The translations under genes were made by a program, and so were the position numbers. Under the pieces are notes generated by a model. The model saw nothing but the letters and a program-made list of their open reading frames with translations, was not told the DNA's origin and did no database searches. Shown here piece by piece: positions 1-9,641 of a stretch of DNA of 64,000 nt. This DNA comes from Tolumonas auensis DSM 9187 (lineage in GTDB: Bacteria > Pseudomonadota > Gammaproteobacteria > Enterobacterales > Aeromonadaceae): NCBI RefSeq assembly GCF_000023065.1, contig NC_012691.1, positions 3,104,501 through 3,168,500 of the forward strand, given 5' to 3'. The number at the start of each line of letters is the position of its first letter. Position 1 is the first letter of the stretch.

Positions 1-476
1 GTGGTGTGATGATACTGGTGAGCCTCGTGCTCACCGGTTGTGGTTTTCATATGCGGGGCAGTATGGATGAAAAATTACTGCCATCGCAGCTGAAAGCGAT
101 CCATGTGGAAGGTGATGACCGCAGCGATATCTATCGCCTGGTCACCACACGTCTGCGTCATTCCGGTGTAAAGCTGGTTGACAGCAGCGACGAGGTTCCG
201 GTGCTGAATCTGGGTAATATCAGTGTCAGTAACAGTGCTGCCTCGCTGGATAACCGCAGCCAGGTCGTGGAATATGTGATGCTGTTTAATACCGATTACA
301 GCATCACCCTGCCGCATAAACCACTGCAGAAATTCAGTGCCCGCTTCAGCCGGGTGTTCCTGAACAAATCCTCACAGGCGCTGGCCTCTTCCCGCGAACA
401 GGCACAACTGCGCAATGAGATGGAAGTTCAGACCGCAGATCTGATCCTGATCCAGCTCAGCCGTGTCGTCTTCTGA
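1..476 (+). CDS. lptE: LPS-assembly lipoprotein LptE (5' end cut by window)
   Basis: LptE plugs the LptD beta-barrel that inserts lipopolysaccharide into the outer membrane. The visible product has a lipobox (LTGC, Cys about 12 residues after the first visible start) followed by the GFHMRG segment typical of LptE. A GTG at 6 and an ATG at 9 are possible starts, but the stretch before the Cys lacks the usual positively charged n-region and is shorter than a normal signal peptide. The frame is open to the window edge, so the true start probably lies to the left. The stop overlaps the holA start (TGATG), as expected for translational coupling in the lptE-holA pair. Confidence 0.9.
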   Translation, partial: GVMILVSLVLTGCGFHMRGSMDEKLLPSQLKAIHVEGDDRSDIYRLVTTRLRHSGVKLVDSSDEVPVLNLGNISVSNSAASLDNRSQVVEYVMLFNTDYSITLPHKPLQKFSARFSRVFLNKSSQALASSREQAQLRNEMEVQTADLILIQLSRVVF

Positions 477-1513
477 TGCGGGTCTTCAGCGAACAATTAG
501 CTGAACAGTTACAAGCAGGCCTTCGTGCCTGCTATCTTATTTTTGGCGACGAACCATTACAGAAAATGGAAGCGTTGCAGCAAATCCGTCATGTCGCCCG
601 GGAACAGGGTTTTACCGATGTTTACCGCTTCAGCGCCAGCGAAGAACCGCTGCCATGGGATCATATTCATGCCTGCAGTCAAAGTCTGAGTCTGTTTTCC
701 AGCCGGCAAATTATTGAGATCGAGCTGGGTGACAAACTGCCAAAAGAGTGGGCAGAACGGATCAGCGAATTACAGCAGCAACTGCACCCGGATCTGCTGC
801 TGATTATTCTTGGCCCGCGACTGAACAGCAGTCAGAGCAAAAGCGGCTGGTTCACGACACTGGATAAACAAGGGATTTATATCCCGGTCGCCTTGCCGGA
901 TGCCCGCTATTTCCCGCGCTGGATGAAACTGCGCAGCCAGCAGAATGGCTTACGTATCGACAATGATGGCATTACCTTTCTGTGTCATGCCTTCGAAGGT
1001 AACTTGCTGGCAGCCGCCCAAGAGCTGGAAAAACTCGCGCTGCTGGCACTCCCCCAGCCACTGACCGTGGCGGTATTGCAGCACAACATCACCCGGCACA
1101 ATGTCTTTGACCCCTTCAAATGGCTGGATACCTTGCTGGAAGGTAAGAGTCAGCGCGCCCTGCGCATGCTGGCACAGCTGCGGGATGAAGGGGTTGAACC
1201 CGGTATGCTGACCTGGGCGCTGGCCAAAGATCTGGAGCTGCTCTGGTCATTACGCCTGGCACAGGATGCCCGCCAACCACTCACCTCGTTACTGCAGGCG
1301 GCCAAAATATGGCCAAGCCGGCAAACGCTGGTACAGCAGGCCATGCAACGCCTGCCGGCGGACCAGTTACGCGACATGTTACGGATGATGAGCGAACTGG
1401 ATCGCAGTAACCGCACCTTCGACAGTGCCACAGCCTGGCAATGGCTGCAGACCCTTTCACTGGCATTTCGCGGCAGCACTTCATTACGTTTTACCTTACC
1501 GGTACAACTCTGA
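476..1513 (+). CDS. holA: DNA polymerase III subunit delta (HolA)
   Basis: HolA is the clamp-loader wrench subunit that opens the beta sliding clamp during replication. The 345-residue length, the N-terminal YLIFGDEPLQ-type segment and the C-terminal helical domain with LLWSLR match the family. The ATG overlaps the lptE stop by one base, giving the conserved lptE-holA pair. In E. coli nadD follows holA, but here the next gene is rsfS after only about 70 bp. Confidence 0.93.
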   Translation: MRVFSEQLAEQLQAGLRACYLIFGDEPLQKMEALQQIRHVAREQGFTDVYRFSASEEPLPWDHIHACSQSLSLFSSRQIIEIELGDKLPKEWAERISELQQQLHPDLLLIILGPRLNSSQSKSGWFTTLDKQGIYIPVALPDARYFPRWMKLRSQQNGLRIDNDGITFLCHAFEGNLLAAAQELEKLALLALPQPLTVAVLQHNITRHNVFDPFKWLDTLLEGKSQRALRMLAQLRDEGVEPGMLTWALAKDLELLWSLRLAQDARQPLTSLLQAAKIWPSRQTLVQQAMQRLPADQLRDMLRMMSELDRSNRTFDSATAWQWLQTLSLAFRGSTSLRFTLPVQL

Positions 1514-1582
1514 AAAAGCGAATGCTGATCCCGCACAGCTGCATGCTATAATCGCGCGCTCATTAACCGGAGGAACATCTTC

Positions 1583-1918
1583 TTGCAAGGTAAACAACTA
1601 CAAGACTTCGTCGTAGACAAGCTCGACGACATGAAAGCCAGCGATATTATGGTGCTGGACGTACACGGCATTTCGGACATTACCGACTGCATGATCATCT
1701 GTACCGGTAACTCTAACCGCCATGTACGCTCAATCGCTGAAAACCTTGCCGAAGAAATTCGTCATGCCGGCATGATGCCGTTTGGTGTGGATAACAACAG
1801 TGACGGCGAATGGGTAATGGTCGATTTGGGTGAAGTGATGGTGCATGTCATGCAAAACGATGCACGCCATCTCTATCAGCTGGAAAAACTGTGGAACCGT
1901 AATAGCAAGGCTGCCTGA
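1583..1918 (+). CDS. rsfS: Ribosomal silencing factor RsfS
   Basis: RsfS binds ribosomal protein uL14 and blocks 30S-50S joining during starvation. The 111-residue product carries the family signature around [12 protein letters not shown] and the C-terminal LYQLEKLW. I chose the TTG at 1583, because it reads [10 protein letters not shown], the conserved RsfS N terminus, and is preceded by a good GGAGG ribosome-binding site at about 1569-1573. A TATAAT hexamer at 1547-1552 is a candidate -10 box for an rsfS-rlmH promoter, but I see no convincing -35 box. rlmH starts three bases after the stop. Confidence 0.93.
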   Translation: MQGKQLQDFVVDKLDDMKASDIMVLDVHGISDITDCMIICTGNSNRHVRSIAENLAEEIRHAGMMPFGVDNNSDGEWVMVDLGEVMVHVMQNDARHLYQLEKLWNRNSKAA

Positions 1919-1921
1919 TCG

Positions 1922-2392
1922 ATGAAGATCCAGCTTATTGCCGTTGGCACCAAAATGCCTGACTGGGTAACCACCGGCTTTAATGAATACCAGCGACGTT
2001 TCCCGAAGGATATGCCGCTGGAGCTGCTCGAAATTCCTGCCGGTAAACGCGGGAAGAACGCGGATATTGCCCGGATACTGGAAAAAGAGGGTGAACAGGC
2101 ACTGGCCGCAGTAGGTAAATCAAGCCGCATTGTGACACTCGATCTGCCCGGAAAAAACTGGACCACGCCACAGCTGGCACAGCAACTGGAAAGCTGGAAA
2201 CAGGATGGCCGTGATGTCGCTTTGTTAATCGGTGGCCCGGAAGGTCTGTCGCCGGCCTGTAAAGCCGCAGCGGAACAGAGCTGGTGTTTATCCGCGCTCA
2301 CCATGCCGCATCCGCTGGTTCGTATTGTGGTCGCAGAAAGCCTCTATCGTGCATGGAGTCTGACCACCAACCATCCTTATCATCGCGAATAA
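1922..2392 (+). CDS. rlmH: 23S rRNA pseudouridine-1915 N3-methyltransferase RlmH
   Basis: RlmH is a small SPOUT methyltransferase that methylates pseudouridine 1915 in helix 69 of 23S rRNA, using SAM. The 156-residue length is standard. The SAM-binding trefoil-knot motifs are visible: LLIGGPEGL near residue 105 and the C-terminal [15 protein letters not shown]. It is tightly coupled downstream of rsfS (three bases) and upstream of mrdA (three bases), the usual rsfS-rlmH-mrdA-mrdB order. Confidence 0.95.
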   Translation: MKIQLIAVGTKMPDWVTTGFNEYQRRFPKDMPLELLEIPAGKRGKNADIARILEKEGEQALAAVGKSSRIVTLDLPGKNWTTPQLAQQLESWKQDGRDVALLIGGPEGLSPACKAAAEQSWCLSALTMPHPLVRIVVAESLYRAWSLTTNHPYHRE

Positions 2393-2395
2393 CTC

Positions 2396-4282
2396 ATGAC
2401 CCGGATTGCCTTTAAGAACAAAGCGCAGGAAAGTGCACTGTTTGCACGACGGGTATGGTTTTCTGTATTCGTCATTGCGCTGATGATCTCGATGCTGCTT
2501 GGCAACCTCTATTATTTACAGGTAGAGCAGTATCAGAATTATCAGACCCGTTCCAACAGCAACCGGATCAAAGTGATCCCCAGTGCTCCGCCGCGCGGTT
2601 TGATCTTCGATCGCAACGGCGTATTACTGGCGGAGAACCAGCCGGAGTTCAGTCTGGAACTGATCCCGGAACAAACGACCAATCTGAAACAGACCGTGCA
2701 GGAACTGACCGATCTGCTGGGACTGGATCCTGAGAATATCCCGCGGATCCTGGCTGAAGCGCGGCATAACCGGAAATTTAATCCGGTCACCGTGGCAGAA
2801 CAGCTTAACGAAGAGCAGGTCGCGATCTTCTCTGTCAATCAGTACCGTTTTCCCGGCAGCAGCATTGAAGCCTACCTGAAACGGCACTATCCGTATGCCG
2901 ATGTACTGACACATGCCCTGGGTTATGTTGCCCGGATCAATACCAAAGATCTGCAACGGCTGGATAAAGACGGCAAATTGCCCAACTATGCCGCGACCCA
3001 CGATATCGGTAAGCAAGGTGTCGAAAAATACTATGAAGATCAATTACATGGTCAGGCAGGTTATCAGGAAGTCGAGGTCAATAATAAAGGCCGGGTGTTA
3101 CGTACGCTGAAATTCCAGCCACCGCAGGCCGGACAGGATCTCTACCTCGGTATTGATATCAAGCTGCAGAAACGCGCTTACGAACTCATGCAGGGCCGCA
3201 AGGGCGGTATCGTCATGATGGATCCGCGTGACGGTTCGATACTGGCGTTTGTCTCCGCCCCCAGCTACGACCCGAATATCTTCGTCCGTGGTGTCACGGG
3301 CAAAGAGTATGCCGCATTACTGAAAGATCCGGACCGTCCGTTGATCAACCGGATTTCACAGGGCGGCTATGCGCCCGCTTCAACCGTTAAGCCTCTGCTG
3401 GCCATTATGGGCCTGAATGAAGGCGCGATTACCCCTTATTATCGCTACTTCGGTGGCGCGACGTTCCAGATCCCGGGGACCGCACGCAAGTTCCGTGACT
3501 GGCGCCGTGGCGGACATGGCTGGCTGGACGTATACCGCGCGATTGAAGTCTCTGCGGATACCTATTTCTACGATCTGGCGTACCGCGTGGGGATCGACAA
3601 GATCAATGAATACATGACCCGCTTTGGTTTCGGCAATTATTCCGGTCTGGATGTTTTTGAAGAAAGCACCGGCATCATGCCATCCCGGGAATGGAAGCAG
3701 AAGCGGCACCGCCAACCCTGGTTCCAGGGTGATACGATTTCCGTGGGCATCGGTCAGGGTTACTGGACCTCAACCCTGATCCAGCTGGCGCGGGCACACA
3801 GTATTCTGACACAGCATGGCCGGATCATTACGCCGCATATTGGTATGGCGTTTGGCAATGGCGACAAACAACAGCGGATCATCCCCGCCGAACAGGAACC
3901 GATTCAGGTAAAAGATGACAGTTACTGGGGTGTCGCACTGGAAGGGATGTATCTGGTTAATAACGGACCGGAAGGCTCCGGTCGTCATGCCTTTGCCGGT
4001 ACACCGTATAAAGCAGCCGGTAAATCAGGCACGGCACAGGTCGTGGGGATGAAAGAAAACCAGCGTTATGATGCCAAAAAACTGAAAGCAGAACACCGGG
4101 ATAACGCATTGTTCGTCAGTTTTGCACCGTATGATAACCCCACCGTGGTTTGTGCCATTATTCTGGAAAATGCCGGTGGTGGTGGCAAAAATGCAGCACC
4201 GATTGCCCGCGCCATGATGGACGCTTACCTGCTTGGCAAATATGACGATGGCATCAAAGATGATGAGGCGACGGCACATTGA
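2396..4282 (+). CDS. mrdA: Penicillin-binding protein 2 (peptidoglycan transpeptidase)
   Basis: This is the class B PBP of the elongasome, which cross-links peptidoglycan along the lateral wall as partner of RodA. The 628-residue protein has one N-terminal membrane segment (about residues 20-40), a pedestal domain and a transpeptidase domain. The active-site SxxK is S329-T-V-K332, and the KSGT box lies near residue 543. The length matches E. coli PBP2. It overlaps the downstream rodA start by four bases. Confidence 0.96.
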   Translation: MTRIAFKNKAQESALFARRVWFSVFVIALMISMLLGNLYYLQVEQYQNYQTRSNSNRIKVIPSAPPRGLIFDRNGVLLAENQPEFSLELIPEQTTNLKQTVQELTDLLGLDPENIPRILAEARHNRKFNPVTVAEQLNEEQVAIFSVNQYRFPGSSIEAYLKRHYPYADVLTHALGYVARINTKDLQRLDKDGKLPNYAATHDIGKQGVEKYYEDQLHGQAGYQEVEVNNKGRVLRTLKFQPPQAGQDLYLGIDIKLQKRAYELMQGRKGGIVMMDPRDGSILAFVSAPSYDPNIFVRGVTGKEYAALLKDPDRPLINRISQGGYAPASTVKPLLAIMGLNEGAITPYYRYFGGATFQIPGTARKFRDWRRGGHGWLDVYRAIEVSADTYFYDLAYRVGIDKINEYMTRFGFGNYSGLDVFEESTGIMPSREWKQKRHRQPWFQGDTISVGIGQGYWTSTLIQLARAHSILTQHGRIITPHIGMAFGNGDKQQRIIPAEQEPIQVKDDSYWGVALEGMYLVNNGPEGSGRHAFAGTPYKAAGKSGTAQVVGMKENQRYDAKKLKAEHRDNALFVSFAPYDNPTVVCAIILENAGGGGKNAAPIARAMMDAYLLGKYDDGIKDDEATAH

Positions 4283-5382
4283 ACGAAGAAAATAATAAAT
4301 ATCAGCTGTGGCAGAAGATCCATGTCGATCTGCCATTGCTGTTTGCCATCATCGCCCTAATTGCCTTCAGTATGGTGGTGCTTTATTCCGCCTCCGGTCA
4401 GCATCCGGATATGCTGTTCAATAAGCTGGTACATACCGCACTGGCATTCACCGTCATGCTGGTAATGGCGCAGTTTTCACCGGCATTCTATGCCCGCTGG
4501 GCCCCGCCGGCATTTCTGGCCTGTATCGTTTTATTGCTCTGCGTGATGATCTTCGGTCATGTCGGCAAAGGTGCTCAGCGCTGGCTGGATCTCGGCTTCA
4601 TCAAGTTTCAGCCGTCTGAATTTCTGAAAATCGTGATGCCGATGACCGTTGCTGCCTACATGGATCGGCATCCGCTGCCGCCACGGCTGGCACATGTCAG
4701 CATTGCACTGGCGCTGGTGCTGATCCCGACATTACTGATCGCGGAACAGCCGGATCTCGGTACCGCGATCCTGGTGGCGGTATCCGGCATCTTTGTCATT
4801 TTTCTGGGCGGGATTAACTGGTGGCTGATCATCAGCGCCGGCGTGTTGCTGTGCGCCTTTATGCCGGTGATGTGGTTTTTCCTGATGCATGATTATCAGC
4901 GCCAGCGGGTACTGACCTTCCTGAATCCGGAAAGCGACCCGCTGGGTACCGGTTACCATATTATTCAATCCAAGATTGCGATTGGTTCCGGCGGTCTGTT
5001 TGGTAAAGGCTGGCTGAATGGTACGCAGTCGCAGCTCGATTTTTTACCGGAACGGCATACTGACTTTATCTTTGCCGTCATCGGCGAAGAGTTTGGCCTG
5101 ATGGGCTTTATCGTGCTGATGGTGCTGTATCTGCTGATCCTGTACCGCTGCCTGCATATCAGTCTGCAGGCGCAGAATTGTTTCGACCGTTTGCTCGGCG
5201 GTGCGTTGTCCCTGACCTTTTTCTTTTATGTCTTTATCAATATCGGGATGGTCAGTGGCATCCTGCCGGTGGTGGGTGTTCCCCTGCCACTGGTCAGTTA
5301 TGGCGGAACCGCTATGATAACGCTGTGTGCCGGTTTTGGTATTCTGATGTCGATCCATACCCATCGCCGACTTTTAGCCTGA
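4279..5382 (+). CDS. mrdB: Peptidoglycan glycosyltransferase RodA
   Basis: RodA is the SEDS-family glycan polymerase of the rod complex, working with PBP2. The 367-residue product has about ten hydrophobic segments and the SEDS signatures: FQPSEFLK near residue 112, the AEQPDLGT motif, and [17 protein letters not shown] near the C terminus. The first available start is the TTG at 4279, which overlaps the mrdA stop (TTGA). This is a common arrangement for this pair and implies translational coupling. Confidence 0.95.
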   Translation: MNEENNKYQLWQKIHVDLPLLFAIIALIAFSMVVLYSASGQHPDMLFNKLVHTALAFTVMLVMAQFSPAFYARWAPPAFLACIVLLLCVMIFGHVGKGAQRWLDLGFIKFQPSEFLKIVMPMTVAAYMDRHPLPPRLAHVSIALALVLIPTLLIAEQPDLGTAILVAVSGIFVIFLGGINWWLIISAGVLLCAFMPVMWFFLMHDYQRQRVLTFLNPESDPLGTGYHIIQSKIAIGSGGLFGKGWLNGTQSQLDFLPERHTDFIFAVIGEEFGLMGFIVLMVLYLLILYRCLHISLQAQNCFDRLLGGALSLTFFFYVFINIGMVSGILPVVGVPLPLVSYGGTAMITLCAGFGILMSIHTHRRLLA

Positions 5383-5393
5383 GCAGGAATAAT

Positions 5394-6365
5394 ATGAAAC
5401 GTTTACTCGCACTGGGACTTTCTCTCTTTATGGCTGCGGACGCCGCGGCAGCAACATTACGTCCGCAGGATCTTGCCCGGATGCAGGAACTCAGCCAGCA
5501 GACCGGCGTACCGATGTCACAGATTTCCCGCGCCACCGGACTGGCGGATTTTCGTCAAGCCGTGCTGGATGCGTATAAACGTCCGGCAGAAAGCAAACCC
5601 TGGTATGAATACGAAGCGCTGTTTCTGACAGAAAAACGGATCCGGCAAGGGGTTGATTTCTGGCGTACCCACGCGGCGGATCTGGCCCGTGCCGAGCGAA
5701 CCTTCAACGTGCCGGCCAGTGTGATTGTGGCCATCATCGGTGTGGAAACCTTCTACGGCGGCAATATGGGCAAACATCCGGTGCTTGATTCGCTGTATAC
5801 GCTGGCGTTCTATCATCCAACGCGCACCGAGTTTTTCAGCAAGGAATTCGTCAACTATATCCGGCTGGGCAATCAGCAGGGCTGGGATCTGAAAGCCCGG
5901 CAGGGTTCCTATGCCGGTGCCATGGGAATGGGTCAGTTTATGCCGTCCAGTTACCTCACCTATGCCGTTGATTTTGATGGTGATGGTCATAAAGACCTGT
6001 TCAGCAACCCGACCGATGCCATTGGCAGTGTGGCCAACTATTTCCATAAACACGGCTGGAAAATGGGTGATGCGGTGGTGGAAGCAGCTCAGCTGACCCG
6101 GCCAACCGCAGCCGGTAAAGTTCAGGATCGGGTCGAACTGAAACAGCGCTGGCAGGAACTGCAGAATGCCGGTGTCCGGGTGAAGACGCCACTGCAAGCA
6201 GATACACCGGTCACATTACTGCAATATGCACAACCGGACTATTCTGAATACTGGGTCGCGCGTCAGAATTTTTATGTCATTACCCGCTATAATAAAAGTC
6301 CGCTGTATGCCATGGCGGTTCATAACCTGAGTCAGCAGATCGCGAAACAATACTATGGTCGTTAA
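5394..6365 (+). CDS. mltB: Membrane-bound lytic murein transglycosylase B
   Basis: MltB cleaves peptidoglycan glycan strands to 1,6-anhydromuropeptides. The open frame extends far upstream inside rodA, but the real start is the ATG at 5394. It follows an AGGA-type ribosome-binding site directly after the rodA stop and begins a Sec signal peptide (MKRLLALGLSL, cleavage near AAA). No lipobox Cys is visible, so this looks like a soluble periplasmic form. The catalytic glutamate is E118 in GVETFYGG, and the GAMGMGQFMPSSY motif follows. The 323-residue length is normal, and the stop overlaps rlpA by 11 bases. Confidence 0.93.
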   Translation: MKRLLALGLSLFMAADAAAATLRPQDLARMQELSQQTGVPMSQISRATGLADFRQAVLDAYKRPAESKPWYEYEALFLTEKRIRQGVDFWRTHAADLARAERTFNVPASVIVAIIGVETFYGGNMGKHPVLDSLYTLAFYHPTRTEFFSKEFVNYIRLGNQQGWDLKARQGSYAGAMGMGQFMPSSYLTYAVDFDGDGHKDLFSNPTDAIGSVANYFHKHGWKMGDAVVEAAQLTRPTAAGKVQDRVELKQRWQELQNAGVRVKTPLQADTPVTLLQYAQPDYSEYWVARQNFYVITRYNKSPLYAMAVHNLSQQIAKQYYGR

Positions 6366-7125
6366 ACCGTATAACTTTGTTGCTTGTTTTCTCTCGTTAC
6401 TCTTGCTGGCTGCCTGCAGCAGTCAGCAACCATCCACACCCTCCACGCCGGTTAAACCGAAAAAACCACTGATCGATGTCAATGGAGCCGTTCCCCGTTT
6501 CGAACCGCCCAGCCGGATTGGCAACAAAGACTATGAAGTGTTCGGTCAGCCCTACAAGGTGTGGAATGGTATTCAGCAATACTCCACCGAAGGCACCGCC
6601 TCGTGGTATGGCCCGGGATTTCATGGTAAATACACCTCGAATGGCGAGCTGTATAATCAGGAAGATATCTCCGCCGCACACAAGAATTTACCGTTACCCA
6701 GTTATCTGCGGGTCACCAATCTGGAAAATGGCCGCCGGCTGATTGTCCGGGTGAATGATCGGGGGCCGTTCCATGGTGATCGTATTCTCGATCTGTCACA
6801 CGGTGCCGCCTCCCGCCTGGGGATCATCGGTTCCGGTACTGCCCGGGTGAATGTTGAACTGATCCATCCGCCCCGGCCGGCCAACGCCGACCAACTGATT
6901 GCGCAGCATCAATCCCGCACGATCCAGCTGCTGGCAACCAACAATTTAAAGCAAGCCAGACAGGTGGCTTCCGATGTCGAGCACCGCTATGGCGTTCCGC
7001 CCCGTCTGGTTACCGTCAACAACATGTATAAATTACATGTGGGGCCATTGGAAAAACCGCAGGCAGAACAACTATTATCTAAGCTAAAGGGATCCGGTTT
7101 CGGCGGGGCTTTTTTTCTTAACTGA
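6355..7125 (+). CDS. rlpA: Rare lipoprotein A with SPOR domain
   Basis: RlpA is a septal-ring lipoprotein, and in some species a lytic transglycosylase acting on denuded glycan. The product starts with a lipoprotein signal peptide (lipobox LAAC at about residue 21). It continues with a double-psi beta-barrel domain (EGTASWYGPGFHGKYTSNGE near residue 80, then VRVNDRGPF) and ends in a SPOR-like domain (about 185-256) that binds denuded peptidoglycan. It overlaps mltB by 11 bases, so the two are co-translated. Confidence 0.93.
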   Translation: MVVKPYNFVACFLSLLLLAACSSQQPSTPSTPVKPKKPLIDVNGAVPRFEPPSRIGNKDYEVFGQPYKVWNGIQQYSTEGTASWYGPGFHGKYTSNGELYNQEDISAAHKNLPLPSYLRVTNLENGRRLIVRVNDRGPFHGDRILDLSHGAASRLGIIGSGTARVNVELIHPPRPANADQLIAQHQSRTIQLLATNNLKQARQVASDVEHRYGVPPRLVTVNNMYKLHVGPLEKPQAEQLLSKLKGSGFGGAFFLN

Positions 7126-7145
7126 TCCGATACCAACTCACAGGG

Positions 7146-7808
7146 ATGAGCATGCGTTTTTCAGTCACAACAACCGTACTTTACCGTTGCAGCCGCGTTC
7201 TGCTGCTGGCCGCGCTGTTCTCCGCCTGCACGTCACAGGAAGTGAGCTATCGGATGCGGCCGACCAAAATGACGGTGCGGACTGACATTGGCAGTTATTC
7301 CGGCTTTCAGTTCAAAGAGTATGCCGGGCCCATCGTGAACGATGAAGAATATGCACGGATGACTCCCCGCCAGCGCCGGAAAATGGGGTTGCTGTCCCCG
7401 GTGTATGAAGCCCCCAGTCAGCGAGGCAATAACGGTTATGAAATCGATGGCAAATACTATCCTATCTGGAAGGATATTAAGGAATACACCGCTGAAGGAC
7501 TGGCTTCCTGGTATGGTCCCGGCTTTCATGGCCGTCTGACTGCCAATGGTGAAGTGTATGATCAATATGCAATTTCTGCCGCACACCAGAGCCTGCCGCT
7601 ACCCAGTTTTATTCATGTCACCAATCTGGACAATGGCCGCACGCTGGTCGTCCGGGTCAATGATCGCGGTCCGTTTGTCGGCGATCGTTTGCTGGATCTC
7701 TCGTATGGTGCCGCTGCCCGTCTGGGCATCGTGGAAGATGGTGTCGTCCGGGTAAAAATAGAATTAATCAATGCCGCCTCCCCGCTGCTGCTTTCCTCCC
7801 GCAACTGA
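7146..7808 (+). CDS. Second RlpA-type lipoprotein lacking the SPOR domain
   Basis: This is a 220-residue lipoprotein (lipobox FSAC near residue 28) with the same double-psi beta-barrel signatures as the upstream rlpA: EGLASWYGPGFHGRLTANGE and VRVNDRGPF. It ends right after the barrel, with no SPOR domain, and has a longer linker (about residues 30-105) before it. It begins 20 bases after rlpA. The ATGs at 7146 and 7152 are both plausible; I give the first. It is probably a tandem paralogue that keeps the catalytic or wall-binding barrel but has lost the septal targeting module (inference). Confidence 0.85.
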   Translation: MSMRFSVTTTVLYRCSRVLLLAALFSACTSQEVSYRMRPTKMTVRTDIGSYSGFQFKEYAGPIVNDEEYARMTPRQRRKMGLLSPVYEAPSQRGNNGYEIDGKYYPIWKDIKEYTAEGLASWYGPGFHGRLTANGEVYDQYAISAAHQSLPLPSFIHVTNLDNGRTLVVRVNDRGPFVGDRLLDLSYGAAARLGIVEDGVVRVKIELINAASPLLLSSRN

Positions 7809-7954
7809 AGCCGCTAACATAAAAAGCCCTCATTTCTGTTTTTTGTAGTCAGTTTTGAGTGCCTCCTCCGGTCGGGTTTTGTTATAGTGACCGCGATTTC
7901 AAACTGGCTAGGTCTGATCACCCGGATCAGACCACCTCCGGATAGATAAGGATC

Positions 7955-9196
7955 ATGAAGTTGAAACTGGCGAAACTTGTTCTGTTGACAGCCGCATTCG
8001 GTATCAGTGCTGCCACCTTCGCAGAAACTGCAACCCCAACCCCGACACCAAACCCGATGCCAACGCCTGATCCGAAACCGATGCCGGCACCGGCACCAGT
8101 GGCTCTGCCAAGCCCGCCGCAGATTTCGGCAAAAGCACATCTGCTGATGGACTATAACAGTGGCCAGATCCTGGTTGGCGAAAATACCGAAGAACGTCTG
8201 CCACCTGCCAGCCTGACCAAAATGATGACCTCGTATGTCATTGGTCAGGAGCTGAAGTCCGGACGTATCAAGCCAACGGATATGGTGACCATCAGCCAGA
8301 ATGCCTGGGCCAAAAACTACGGTGATTCATCCAAAATGTTTATCGAAGTCGGTAAACAGGTCAGTGTTGATAACCTGAACAAAGGCATCATCATTCAGTC
8401 CGGTAACGATGCCTGTATCGCGATGGCCGAACATATTGCCGGCTCGGAAGATTCATTTGCCAGCCTGATGAACCAGTGGGCGGCAAAGCTGGGCATGAGC
8501 AATTCCCACTTTGTGAATGCGCATGGTCTGCATAACGTGGATCACTACTCCACCGCACATGACATGGCACGTATGGGTCAGGCACTGATCCGCGATTTGC
8601 CAAATGAATATGCCATCTATTCACAGAAAGATTTCACCTTCAATGGTATCACCCAGCACAACCGTAACCGTCTGCTGTGGGATAAAACACTGGTCGTTGA
8701 TGGCATCAAAACCGGTCACGTCAGTGAAGTCGGCTATAACCTGGTAGCTTCAGCCACCGGCCCGGAAGGCATGCGTCTGATTTCCGTGATCATCGGCTCG
8801 AACAGCGAACAGCAACGTGCGGAAGAAAGCAAGAAACTGCTGACCTATGGTTTCCGTTTCTACCAGAACATCCAGCCGTACAAACAGGGTGCGGAACTGG
8901 CTACCCAACGCATCTGGATGGGCGACAAGAGCGAGATCCGTCTCGGTACTGACCGTGACATCAATCTGTTGGCACCACGTGGTTCAGCCGCGAAAATGAA
9001 AGCTGATTTCCAGCTGACCCGTGATCTGCATGCTCCGATCCAGAAGGGTGAAACCGTAGGGACCATTTTCCTGCGCATCGATGGTAAAGATGTGGCACAG
9101 TATCCGCTGGTAGCACTGGATACCGTGGAAGAAGGCGGCATTTTCAGTCGTCTGTGGGATTATCTGGTCTTGCTGTTCCAGCAGCTGATCGGCTGA
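7955..9196 (+). CDS. dacA: D-alanyl-D-alanine carboxypeptidase (PBP5/6 family)
   Basis: This low-molecular-mass PBP trims the terminal D-Ala from peptidoglycan pentapeptides. The 413-residue protein has a Sec signal peptide (about 1-23), the serine peptidase domain with SxxK at S86-LT-K89, SGN near residue 150 and KTG near 251. A C-terminal beta domain and an amphipathic membrane-anchoring tail (LWDYLVLLFQQLIG) follow. Unusually, an about 30-residue linker of Pro-Thr, Pro-Met and Pro-Ala repeats separates the signal peptide from the catalytic domain. It sits in the conserved rlpA-dacA-ybeD-lipB order. Confidence 0.95.
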   Translation: MKLKLAKLVLLTAAFGISAATFAETATPTPTPNPMPTPDPKPMPAPAPVALPSPPQISAKAHLLMDYNSGQILVGENTEERLPPASLTKMMTSYVIGQELKSGRIKPTDMVTISQNAWAKNYGDSSKMFIEVGKQVSVDNLNKGIIIQSGNDACIAMAEHIAGSEDSFASLMNQWAAKLGMSNSHFVNAHGLHNVDHYSTAHDMARMGQALIRDLPNEYAIYSQKDFTFNGITQHNRNRLLWDKTLVVDGIKTGHVSEVGYNLVASATGPEGMRLISVIIGSNSEQQRAEESKKLLTYGFRFYQNIQPYKQGAELATQRIWMGDKSEIRLGTDRDINLLAPRGSAAKMKADFQLTRDLHAPIQKGETVGTIFLRIDGKDVAQYPLVALDTVEEGGIFSRLWDYLVLLFQQLIG

Positions 9197-9219
9197 CAGG
9201 TACTGTAACCAGTTCCCCT

Positions 9220-9250
9220 GAAGGCCCGCTGAGACGGGCCTTCTTCGTTT
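9220..9250 (+). terminator. Rho-independent terminator after dacA
   Basis: Perfect 9-bp stem GAAGGCCCG/CGGGCCTTC around a 6-base loop, followed by a T-rich stretch (TTCGTTTT), 24 bases after the dacA stop. Confidence 0.75.
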
Positions 9251-9269
9251 TAATTCACAAGCTTGAGGT

Positions 9270-9545
9270 ATGAATATGGGCTTGAATACCAAATTTGATG
9301 AGTTGCTGGATTTTCCCTGCCAATTCCCGTTTAAAGTTCTGGGCGTAGCCGATGAAACGCTGGCCGATCAGGTGGTTGCCGTATTACAGCAACATGCACC
9401 GGGTGACTATCTGCCCAGCATCAAACCCAGCAGTAAGGGTAACTACCTGTCCGTAACCGTCACGGTCACTGCACAGAGCAAAGAACACCTGGAAACCATG
9501 TACTCCGCACTGGGCGCGATCGAACTGGTCCGGGTTGTGCTATAA
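9270..9545 (+). CDS. ybeD: YbeD family protein (DUF493)
   Basis: A 91-residue conserved protein with an ACT-like fold, encoded between dacA and lipB as in E. coli. It has the family segments [16 protein letters not shown] at the N terminus, the [18 protein letters not shown] core, and a C-terminal VRVVL. The ATG at 9270 follows a TTGAGG ribosome-binding site. Its molecular role is not established; synteny with lipB is its best-known property. Confidence 0.9.
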   Translation: MNMGLNTKFDELLDFPCQFPFKVLGVADETLADQVVAVLQQHAPGDYLPSIKPSSKGNYLSVTVTVTAQSKEHLETMYSALGAIELVRVVL

Positions 9546-9577
9546 CACTACAAAAGTTGTGCTTTTATACGACACAA

Positions 9578-9599
9578 GTCGCTGGTATTTGCCAGCGAC
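9578..9599. repeat. Perfect inverted repeat in the ybeD-lipB spacer
   Basis: Arms GTCGCTGG and CCAGCGAC around the loop TATTTG, directly upstream of a TATAAT hexamer at 9604-9609 that could be the lipB -10 box. It could be a terminator-like hairpin for ybeD (no clear T run) or an operator for lipBA. Confidence 0.5.
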
Positions 9600-9641
9600 C
9601 TCATTATAATTAAGCAAAATTGCAACAAAGCGGAAACAATT

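Noticed and set aside
5178-5393. 72-residue N-terminal extension of mltB
   Set aside because: It lies entirely inside rodA, and the ATG at 5394 has a ribosome-binding site and a signal peptide.
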